From positions 1 to 64,000 of the forward strand of contig NZ_FUXL01000014.1 of NCBI RefSeq assembly GCF_900167365.1: a stretch of DNA of 64,000 nt, read 5' to 3'. Positions 57,896-64,000 of this stretch are shown piece by piece. This stretch comes from Consotaella salsifontis (lineage in GTDB: Bacteria > Pseudomonadota > Alphaproteobacteria > Rhizobiales > Rhizobiaceae). Below the pieces are notes generated by a model that did not search any database, was not told the DNA's origin, and saw nothing but the letters and a program-made list of their open reading frames with translations. Each line of letters opens with the position of its first letter. The stretch's first letter is position 1. The position numbers were made by a program, and so were the translations under genes.

Positions 57896-58629
57896 CACCT
57901 TCCCCCTCGACAGCGCTGGACACGCTGGCCCGCCAGGCCGTCGGCATGAGCGGCGCCGACATCGAACGCCTGGTGCGTGAGGCGCGGGGTCGAGCGCGGC
58001 GCGAACAGCGCCGTCTGGCCTATGCCGATCTCGAAACGGCGCTCGCCCGGTCGAAGCCGCAGCGCTCCGCCGAGCTTCGCCATCGGATCGCCGTGCACGA
58101 GGCCGGACATGCCGTCCTGCGTCATGCCTTGAGCCTCGGAACGATCGTCGCCCTCTCCGTCGTCGACGAAGGCGGCGGAACGACCACTGCGCAGGACGAC
58201 CAAGCCATTCAAACCGAAGATCGGATGATGGCTCTGATCGCCGTCTATCTCGGCGGCCGCACCGCGGAGGAACTGGTCTTCGGCGAAGTCTCCGCAGCGA
58301 GCGGCGGACCCGAGTACAGTGACCTCGCCCGGGCGACGCGACTGGCCCTCGGCATCGAGATGTGCCTTGGCCTCGGCGCCGACCGTCCGCTGGTGCACCG
58401 CAATCTCGACCTGGCCGAGCACATGCTCCTGCGGGACGGCGCTCTGCTCGACCGCGTCAACGCCAGGCTGGAGGCAGCACAGCAGCAGGCCCGGATCACG
58501 ACCGCTGCGCATCTCGATCTGCTTCTGCGCCTTGCTGATGCGCTGACCGAGGCGGGCACGCTCGACGCCGACGAGATCACCACTATCCTCGACGGTGACG
58601 AGAAGGCGGCACCGCCGCCGTCGGGCTGA
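57892..58629 (+). CDS. FtsH-like M41 zinc protease (protease half of a divided FtsH)
   Basis: The 245-residue protein begins with the end of an AAA lid (LARQAVGMSGADIERLVREA, the SGADL sensor-2 block of FtsH). The M41 peptidase domain follows, with zinc motif HEAGH at residues 69-73, AVYLGGRTAEELVFGE-type helix and the SGGPEYSDLARATRLAL block carrying the third ligand Asp. All catalytic positions are kept, so it should be an active protease. It lacks its own Walker motifs and depends on the preceding ATPase gene, whose stop it overlaps (ATGA at 57892). The C-terminus is shorter than in FtsH. Confidence 0.92.
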   Translation: MTPSPSTALDTLARQAVGMSGADIERLVREARGRARREQRRLAYADLETALARSKPQRSAELRHRIAVHEAGHAVLRHALSLGTIVALSVVDEGGGTTTAQDDQAIQTEDRMMALIAVYLGGRTAEELVFGEVSAASGGPEYSDLARATRLALGIEMCLGLGADRPLVHRNLDLAEHMLLRDGALLDRVNARLEAAQQQARITTAAHLDLLLRLADALTEAGTLDADEITTILDGDEKAAPPPSG

Positions 58630-58846
58630 AGGGCTTCGGCAAGCCCGCGTTCATCATTGCGCGGCGACGGGCGTCACCCCTCCCGCCGTTCGGGTACTTT
58701 CGGAGATAGAGGGTTGCCGCGTCTTGGCTGCAGGCTCCTGCAAACATCATGGCGCTGGATTCCTACCTGCGGCTCCTCGGTCTCCGGGGGCCTCTCTTCT
58801 CCCATCTCACCGGGACGCTCCAAGGCGCCCGATAAAGGACTTTCCG

Positions 58847-59170
58847 ATGAGCATCCTCATCGCGGCCGACGGCACCGTGCTTAACCTCGACGAACTCGAT
58901 CTGCTCCACCGCCTCGTCGCTGACCTCGAGCGCATCCAAAACGGCGACAGGCCGACTCGGGGCGATCTGGCCGACGCGCCGATCCTCGACAACTGGTCGC
59001 TGGCCATGCGGCTGCAACCGTGCCTGGTGGGGCAGGTCCACGGCCATCCCTCGATCGCCCGCGGCCACCGCTCGGTCACTTCGCAACTCCACCTGTTCGC
59101 GCCTCACCACGGCTACGCCCGGACGCTCTCCCGCTTCTATCGCCTCGGCGAGCCGCGGGGCGAGGACTAG
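58847..59170 (+). CDS. Small protein of unknown function
   Basis: The 107-residue protein starts at ATG 58847 after AAAGGA. It has an N-terminal MSILIAADGTVLNLDELDLL, a helix LVADLERIQNGDRPTRGDLA, and a C-terminal part rich in His and Arg (SQLHLFAPHHGYARTLSRFY). I do not recognise the family. It lies 217 bp after the protease gene in the same direction, so it may belong to that unit or have its own promoter. An in-frame open stretch back to 58595 lacks support. Confidence 0.6.
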   Translation: MSILIAADGTVLNLDELDLLHRLVADLERIQNGDRPTRGDLADAPILDNWSLAMRLQPCLVGQVHGHPSIARGHRSVTSQLHLFAPHHGYARTLSRFYRLGEPRGED

Positions 59171-59499
59171 AGATCACAAGTGGACTCGGCGCACGATGAG
59201 GAGCGGAAAACTTTGCCGCTTCCGCCCGATCTGAAAGGCAAGGTCAGGCCGAAAAGGGTCCGGCAGCTCTGGAGCAATTCCCAGCGGAAAGCGGCCGGCT
59301 AAAAATCCGTCGATTCCGTCCGAAGCCCAATCGCCGCGCTCCAAAGCGGCCATCAACGCCAGTCGGGAGCGAGCGCAACCAGGAACTAGCGCACGACACA
59401 ACGTACAATTTCTCCTCTCAACCTCTTCTTGAGGGGAATCACTTGTGCCGTAACGCCGGCGCGGCTTATGAAAAGTGAGCTTCGAATGGGGGGGTAGGC
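59171..59499. other. Intergenic region with drop in GC
   Basis: About 330 bp. No gene is supported; a minus-strand frame (59174-59401) has no domain. From about 59400 the sequence becomes more AT-rich, marking the change to the next, differently composed gene cluster. GGGGGGG at 59490-59496 may be the ribosome site of the next gene. Confidence 0.4.
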
Positions 59500-60078
59500 A
59501 TGCCCAAGGTTGTGTACGTCACAGGAGCGCCCGCGGCGGGGAAGAGTTCCACCTTAAGGAAGCTCGCGGAAGACGTTCCTGCGCTCAAGGTCTGGGAGTA
59601 CGGCGCACGTTTAACAGAACATTTAAGGGAGCGCTCCGCGGATGTAGAAAACCAGGCCGACCTCCGATCTCAGTCCGCTTCCATTGTGAAACCTTCTGAT
59701 GTGGCAGAAGTTGACCAAATACTTCTCTATTTCGTGGAATTACATCGAACCGATTATAATATTTTGATCGATTCCCACCCCGAGACAAAAGAAGAATACG
59801 GCTACCGTATCACGCCGTTCTCTCTTGATCAGTTCACACGACTCGCGCCCGACGAAATTTGGCTATTCTATGTGAGCCCTGATGAGACCCGGAGGCGGAT
59901 TAGCTTGGACGCCGCCGGACGCCCGTTGGTCACCGAAGAAGAAGCGAGGATGCACACTGCATTGCAGTCGTCAGTGGCAGCGACATACGGCATGGCCATA
60001 GGTAGACCAGTCTACTTATTCGACACCGCAGGTTCTCAGGAGCAGCTCGCTTACCGACTCCGCCAGAGGCTCCAGTGA
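59500..60078 (+). CDS. P-loop nucleoside/adenylate kinase-like protein
   Basis: The 192-residue protein begins with a Walker A motif (VVYVTGAPAAGKSSTLRKLA). It continues with a kinase-like strand ILIDSHPETKEEYGYRITPF (~residue 88) and an Arg-containing lid (YVSPDETRRRISLDAAGRPL, ~125), like archaeal-type adenylate kinases and related P-loop kinases. Its substrate is unknown. Base composition is more AT-rich than the preceding operon. The stop overlaps the start of the next gene (GTGA at 60075), so the two proteins are made together. Its partner is a SAM-dependent transferase. Confidence 0.82.
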   Translation: MPKVVYVTGAPAAGKSSTLRKLAEDVPALKVWEYGARLTEHLRERSADVENQADLRSQSASIVKPSDVAEVDQILLYFVELHRTDYNILIDSHPETKEEYGYRITPFSLDQFTRLAPDEIWLFYVSPDETRRRISLDAAGRPLVTEEEARMHTALQSSVAATYGMAIGRPVYLFDTAGSQEQLAYRLRQRLQ

Positions 60079-61001
60079 ACGGATTTTTCGACTGGCTGAG
60101 CAGAGCTGTAGGCAACGGCTCACACCAGGCGCCGGCTGCGTCAACGCCTGCCACGCCGCACCAGGAGCGGCGTCGTGTCGATCTGCGGAAGGCTATCAAC
60201 GCCGTGTCCGACGTGGTCCAGAACCGGCCCCGCCCGCTGCGCGTCTTCGATCAGATCCATATGAAGACGGGCGATATGGTCTTGCAGAGCGAGATTATCG
60301 CCGATTGGGCCGATGGGAAACGCCTGGCGTTTATCGGCGATGGCGATGCGATCAGTGTATGTGTAGCGTACCTTCGAGTGCGTGAGGTTCTCAACTTTGG
60401 TCCTGCTCATATCACAGTGTTCGACTTCGACGAACGAACGGTGGAGGCCGTGATGAAGTTCGCTGATCGGGAGCGAATCGGGAACCTTGATGCACGCCTT
60501 TACAATGTGCTCGATGCCTTCGACGTATCGGATCGCTACGACTGCTTTTATACCAACCCGCCATGGGGGGCGTCAAACAACGGCGAGAGCGTGAATGTGT
60601 TTGTTCAGAGGGGGATGGAGGCAACTGATCACTCCGGCGAGGGAGTAGTCGTTATAGCGGACGATGACGAACTTGACTGGCCGAAGCAGGTTCTAGCTAG
60701 CGTGCAACGCTTCGCTTCCAGTCAGGGCTTTTATGTCTCCCGGATGCAGCGAAAATTGCACGAATATCACCTCGACGATGCACCAGACCTGAAGTCCTGC
60801 AACCTTTACCTAACTGCATTGCCCGGCAACCCACCTCGCGAAGGCAGTGGCGCGATCACAGACCCCCGACGACTCGAGAACTTTTACGGACTATCTCAGG
60901 AGCCTCGGGTCCGGTACGTGAGAGCAAGGCGTCGTCTCGATTACGGCGTGGCCCACGAGGATGAGTACAAACTTGAGTTTTTGGAGAGCGGCCATGAATG
61001 A
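60075..61001 (+). CDS. BpsA-like SAM-dependent aminopropyl/methyltransferase
   Basis: The 308-residue protein has a Rossmann transferase fold: SEIIADWADGKRLAFIGDGD with the G-D-G-D acidic loop (~residue 80), ITVFDFDERTVEAV (motif II), and YTNPPWGASNNGESVNVFVQ (~150) with N-P-P-W. This resembles the catalytic domain of branched-polyamine synthase BpsA (pfam01861), but N-P-P-W is also the motif of amino-methyltransferases. An N-terminal membrane-like or basic stretch precedes it. The start is GTG 60075, and the gene overlaps the next one (60994). Together with the P-loop kinase and the following unknown protein it forms a tight three-gene operon. Confidence 0.7.
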   Translation: MNGFFDWLSRAVGNGSHQAPAASTPATPHQERRRVDLRKAINAVSDVVQNRPRPLRVFDQIHMKTGDMVLQSEIIADWADGKRLAFIGDGDAISVCVAYLRVREVLNFGPAHITVFDFDERTVEAVMKFADRERIGNLDARLYNVLDAFDVSDRYDCFYTNPPWGASNNGESVNVFVQRGMEATDHSGEGVVVIADDDELDWPKQVLASVQRFASSQGFYVSRMQRKLHEYHLDDAPDLKSCNLYLTALPGNPPREGSGAITDPRRLENFYGLSQEPRVRYVRARRRLDYGVAHEDEYKLEFLESGHE

Positions 61002-61575
61002 GATCGTTAAGCCGGGCGCGGGCGTGCTTTTCATGAAGATCGGCACTCATGCACAGGAAGAGTTGGCAGATATTATCGCTCGAAAGAAGGAAGAGATAAG
61101 CAAGACCGGGTATGGGATGTGGGGCTACGGAGGCAATACGTGCCATCCAGCTTCAATGGTTCAGCCTTTTGCGAGGAAATTCGCGCAAATCGGCCAGCCT
61201 ATTCATCTCTGTATGGAGACGATGAACTCAAGCCATATTGCTGCACCGATGTGCGCCGCTGAATACTCGGTAGATGGGGTGCAGTGGGAGGAGATTCCGC
61301 ATACGATCGAAGTCCGAGGGTCCAAGTATGCGTTGGTGATTGATCAGCTTAGAGAGGAACAACTCAAGTTGCCTCTTGATCAGACGCGCGTTCCGGTCGG
61401 ACCGAGCACAGGACGGTTGGGCAGCCGGTACGTCAAGGGCCGCGTCGATAAAGCCTGCTTAAGCGTCCTCGACGCTCCAGAATTGACCAACGAGGGCGAT
61501 CCTCGCGAAATTGATATCGACCTGGTAGCAACGCTACGCGAGCCGTATGCGGTATTCCTGCGCGGCGAGCGTTAA
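60994..61575 (+). CDS. Unknown protein with WGYGGN motif
   Basis: The 193-residue protein begins at ATG 60994 inside the end of the preceding gene. It has FMKIGTHAQEELADIIARKK and then GYGMWGYGGNTCHPASMVQP near residue 40. It continues with strands such as HLCMETMNSSHIAAPMCAAE and IEVRGSKYALVI. I do not recognise the family. The partial protein at 63303 has a similar order of motifs (IIARK, G-x-x-x-W-G-x-G-N, a K-x-x-Y-A-L strand), so the two may be distant relatives. The stop codon overlaps the stop of the convergent PIN-like gene (TTAA). Confidence 0.75.
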   Translation: MNEIVKPGAGVLFMKIGTHAQEELADIIARKKEEISKTGYGMWGYGGNTCHPASMVQPFARKFAQIGQPIHLCMETMNSSHIAAPMCAAEYSVDGVQWEEIPHTIEVRGSKYALVIDQLREEQLKLPLDQTRVPVGPSTGRLGSRYVKGRVDKACLSVLDAPELTNEGDPREIDIDLVATLREPYAVFLRGER

Positions 61576-62255
61576 GGTGTCTGTGGCTTCTCGCGGACGA
61601 GGCCTCGGAAACTTCCCTCTCGCGAGAGCACGCCCGGGGCTTCTCCATTCAGGTGACGGGAGTAGCTCGCAAGGCCATCGAGGACGTATTGTGGGTCGGG
61701 TGCCTCTGACAGGGAGCAGCCAAAGCACGACGTGACGGCCCGATCCGCAAGCGGCTCACCACAGACTCTGACACGGACATTGTCGTGCCCTGCGGCCGAG
61801 ACAATGCAAGCCACGAGCTGTTCAAAGCACATTATGCGCGAGTCCGCTTCTTTCGCCGCGACTCGCGACATAGCAACGATAGCGCGCTTATCGCCCGTCA
61901 CTAGGAAGCTACACGATCTGTTCGCAAGCACCGCGAGCAGTTGGCTCTCTCCGCCATCTAGTTCTAGGCCTCGTCGGTTGGCTTCAGCTTCTAGGTCAGC
62001 CGCGATCGACAGCTCGGTGTCGTCCGGCTCGATCATCAGAACCCTGGCAAGGAGGCGGGAAAATGCGGCAGACGCTCGATTGCGATCCATGATGTACTTA
62101 GCGCGTTCGATGCGCTTTGCAATCACGAAGCGGCCTACCCCGAGCATTGCGGGCGCGACGTCATCGATCGTCAAGACCTCAACAGTCTCTTCAACTAGGG
62201 TGTAGCAAGCTGCCTTTAGGGCTACGTCGTTGTCGATAAGCGTTCTTTCAGTCAT
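61572..62255 (-). CDS. PIN-domain-like protein
   Basis: The 227-residue protein has an N-terminal TLIDNDVALKAACY, where the Asp matches the first PIN acidic residue. Further motifs are LDGGESQLLAVLANRSCSFL (~residue 100) and VTGDKRAI, the usual positions of the remaining acidic residues of a PIN ribonuclease. A C-terminal part with several Cys (VRVCGEPLADRAVTSCFGCS) is not typical of small VapC toxins. The gene overlaps the ImmA/IrrE gene by 8 bp, so the pair forms one unit. It probably cuts RNA; target and control are unknown. Confidence 0.75.
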   Translation of the reverse strand: MTERTLIDNDVALKAACYTLVEETVEVLTIDDVAPAMLGVGRFVIAKRIERAKYIMDRNRASAAFSRLLARVLMIEPDDTELSIAADLEAEANRRGLELDGGESQLLAVLANRSCSFLVTGDKRAIVAMSRVAAKEADSRIMCFEQLVACIVSAAGHDNVRVRVCGEPLADRAVTSCFGCSLSEAPDPQYVLDGLASYSRHLNGEAPGVLSREGSFRGLVREKPQTP

Positions 62256-63240
62256 CTTTACCGAACATGACGTTTCGGAGGAAATGGGCGCCTTCGTCGT
62301 TTAGGAGGCTCCAGTCCAGCTCCGTTTCAGCAATCTGGTTCACTTCGTCGGAAGCACGTTTACGTTCTTTGTAGATGAAGCGGAGCGATGACATCGCCAC
62401 AGCCCATGCATTGCGGCGGTATGCTAGGCAGAGCGCTAGAGTGCCTGGCTCTACACCGTACTCACCAGAGGCGGCTAAAACGGCCGCTGCTAGCGTGGGC
62501 GAGTTGAAGCTAGATAGGTTCGTCTGAATGTCGGGCTCGGGCGACCCCGTGAGCAACATCAGAGCGAACTGGTCGGCTTCGCGCTCTTGGGAGTCCGAAT
62601 CATGAAAACGAGCAGGATCTTGAACGTCAACTAAGGCGGGAGCCTCGGCAAGATGGTTGAGCATGACGTGCCCAAGCTCATGCGCCAATGTGAAGGCTAC
62701 CGGAGCGGGGTAGGCTGCATCCTTGCCAAGCAGGACCGCGAAGCGCCCGTCCATGCCGACAACCATCGCATGCATGGACTTTGCTTCTAAGGGGAAGACG
62801 CGCAGGTGAATGACCGGAACGCCGAGAGCCCAACAGGCGGCTAACAGCGATTGGAGATCCACAAATCGCGATCCACGCAGGATGGCGTCCCTAAGGGCAT
62901 CGGAGGAGACAGTCCGGGTCGGCGGACCGGCTGTTGCGCGGAGTAGCAGGCGCCCTACAGACATGCCAAAGGAGGATAATGCTGCCCGCTGACCCTCATC
63001 CCCAGCGGAGAGGTGCTTGAATTTGACGTCGTCGTCCCAAACGAACTCCACACGCTCACCGAGGAGAGGTTTGGGCTCGAGCCCCAGCCTCCGCGCGAGG
63101 GCGAAGCGGAGCTCCGCGCGTCCTGACGGCGTAGCCCCGGCTTCGTCAGTCCACCACGACGGCCATGCAGCGCGGATAGCGGCACGGCTAATACCTGCAC
63201 TTCTCAGCCGCTCGATGAGTTTGTTTTCGCCGCTTGCCAC
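62248..63240 (-). CDS. ImmA/IrrE family metallopeptidase
   Basis: The 330-residue protein has the zinc motif HELGH at residues 187-191 and the third ligand Glu in READQFAL (~E221), typical of ImmA/IrrE peptidases (COG2856) that cut repressors of mobile elements and stress regulons. The N-terminal ~60 residues are basic and helical (SRAAIRAAWPSWWTDEAGAT), without the common Cro-like HTH. It lies upstream of and overlaps the PIN-like gene. The peptidase may release or inactivate a control protein of that pair. Confidence 0.88.
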   Translation of the reverse strand: MASGENKLIERLRSAGISRAAIRAAWPSWWTDEAGATPSGRAELRFALARRLGLEPKPLLGERVEFVWDDDVKFKHLSAGDEGQRAALSSFGMSVGRLLLRATAGPPTRTVSSDALRDAILRGSRFVDLQSLLAACWALGVPVIHLRVFPLEAKSMHAMVVGMDGRFAVLLGKDAAYPAPVAFTLAHELGHVMLNHLAEAPALVDVQDPARFHDSDSQEREADQFALMLLTGSPEPDIQTNLSSFNSPTLAAAVLAASGEYGVEPGTLALCLAYRRNAWAVAMSSLRFIYKERKRASDEVNQIAETELDWSLLNDEGAHFLRNVMFGKDD

Positions 63241-63302
63241 CGCTGCCCCTGATAGATGCCCTGATGAAGGGCTAGCATAACGCGATGCTAACGCGAAGTG
63301 CG

Positions 63303-64000
63303 CTAGAGGAGCTTCCCTCCGGAGGCGGAGTCAGTTCGGCGTGGCCCACTCCTGAGTTCGGACACCAAGGTGGACCATTCATCTACTCCACGTTGACCGG
63401 CATCTTCGAGCTTCGATCGCATTTCCGCGCTAATCTCCACTGGGTCCGTGAGGCGCACCCAATAGCTACCGGTTAGCTCCGCCACTAGATTCGCTTCATA
63501 GTCTGCACGCGTACTCGCAGGGTGCACCCGACGAATGAGCGCCGTCACCTGCGAAGCACCCACTGGCGCCCCAGTCCCTCCAACATTCCGGTATGCGCTG
63601 GGATCAAATACGTCCCCTCGGCGAAGGATCAGCGGGGACTCCGAACGACACATCAGCGCATAGTGGGCTCGCTTGCCTCCTCCGGTGGTGCTTCCCCTGC
63701 TTGTGATCAAGGAGCGGGGCGGCAGCTCCCGTTCCACCCCACAGGCGTCAATGTAGTGGCGCCAGACGAAGATGCGGGTCGGTGCGCTATCGACCGGCTT
63801 TGGGCGGGACTTCATGATCGAGAATACTGCCCTCACTGGGACATTCGTACGTGCGAGCACATTCGTGATCACTGCGGGGGCATTTCCTACGCCCCACAGA
63901 AACAGGCCTTCGCCAGCCCGCCGCTCAAGCTCTTTTCGAGCGATTATTGTATCAAGCTTCTGCCCTGCCTCGGCTTGCATCCGGGACCAGCATACGAACT
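63303..64000 (-). CDS. Unknown protein (5' end outside window), possible relative of the WGYGGN protein
   Basis: The frame is open through base 64000, so the start lies right of the window. A Met codon at 63980 is present, but the residues before it (FVCWSR) seem part of the protein. Visible motifs are MQAEAGQKLDTIIARKELER and GEGLFLWGVGNAPAVITNVL, then RSLITSRGSTTGGGKRAHYA with L following. Their order resembles the 193-residue protein at 60994. I do not recognise the family. It is upstream of the ImmA/IrrE gene in the same direction, with 62 bp between them. Confidence 0.7.
   Translation of the reverse strand, partial: FVCWSRMQAEAGQKLDTIIARKELERRAGEGLFLWGVGNAPAVITNVLARTNVPVRAVFSIMKSRPKPVDSAPTRIFVWRHYIDACGVERELPPRSLITSRGSTTGGGKRAHYALMCRSESPLILRRGDVFDPSAYRNVGGTGAPVGASQVTALIRRVHPASTRADYEANLVAELTGSYWVRLTDPVEISAEMRSKLEDAGQRGVDEWSTLVSELRSGPRRTDSASGGKLL

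Noticed and set aside
57880-57900. A simple frameshift that breaks one ftsH gene in two
   Set aside because: The second gene has its own ATG in an ATGA overlap, and the first has a ~30-residue acidic tail after its last AAA helix, so the split looks established.

Overview
The window is GC-rich chromosomal DNA (roughly 62-66 % G+C by eye) with the gene content of an alphaproteobacterium, most likely Hyphomicrobiales (Rhizobiales). Pointers are the trb-type conjugation remnant with DUF2274, an esterase-like phytase protein, an OxyR/KatA pair of rhizobial type, and large multi-gene chemosensory and defence operons. The genus cannot be fixed from the sequence alone. The layout alternates conserved core blocks with two acquired segments.

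1-4245: the end of an integrative element lying against the 3' end of guaA. It holds the C-terminal half of TrbI, a DUF2274 protein, a LysR regulator, an AlpA-like excisionase/regulator and a DUF4102-type tyrosine integrase. Four copies of an 8-bp direct repeat lie between int and guaA. The rest of the element lies to the left of the window.

4246-12172: core genes. These are guaA, a YciE/YciF (DUF892) protein, a secreted phytase-like esterase, an MTA/SAH nucleosidase-type protein, TspO/MBR, an RsmB-like RNA methyltransferase and catalase. Catalase is divergent from oxyR (12173-13102) across a palindromic operator.

13148-24213: an eleven-kilobase chemosensory operon read leftward: soluble MCP with two signalling domains, triple-CheW scaffold, CheB, HEAT-repeat protein, CheR, CheY, CheA, STAS-like protein, second CheY, second soluble MCP. 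Most junctions overlap by 4-10 bp. Neither receptor has a membrane segment, and no flagellar or pilus gene is present.

24951-38919: exporters and accessory metabolism. A TetR regulator is divergent from an operon for a DHA2-type MFS exporter plus an RND adaptor and pump. Two short-chain dehydrogenases are divergent from a LysR regulator. An orphan exported protein, an ABC-F ATPase and a small-molecule methyltransferase follow.

39075-64000: an acquired island. A frameshifted tyrosine-integrase remnant and a 47-bp copy of the 3' part of a tRNA-Gln gene mark its left edge. Next is a six-gene defence operon (40507-54075, leftward): SNF2 helicase with DUF3883 nuclease-like tail, ASCH-domain protein, DUF262 protein, SIR2-like DUF4917 protein, DUF1156 DNA methylase, DUF499 ATPase. 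The helicase/methylase/ATPase core matches what I recall being called Hma. The DUF4917 gene sits between the methylase and a 26-codon leftover of another methylase start. Then comes a rightward operon with a divided FtsH: the AAA ATPase and the M41 zinc protease are separate overlapping genes split inside the AAA lid, together with a possible PD-(D/E)xK protein and two small proteins. The last block has a P-loop kinase-like protein, a BpsA-like SAM-dependent transferase and an unknown WGYGGN protein. These converge on a PIN-like/ImmA-IrrE pair and a partial protein that appears distantly related to the WGYGGN protein. The last three blocks are the best candidates for poorly described systems.
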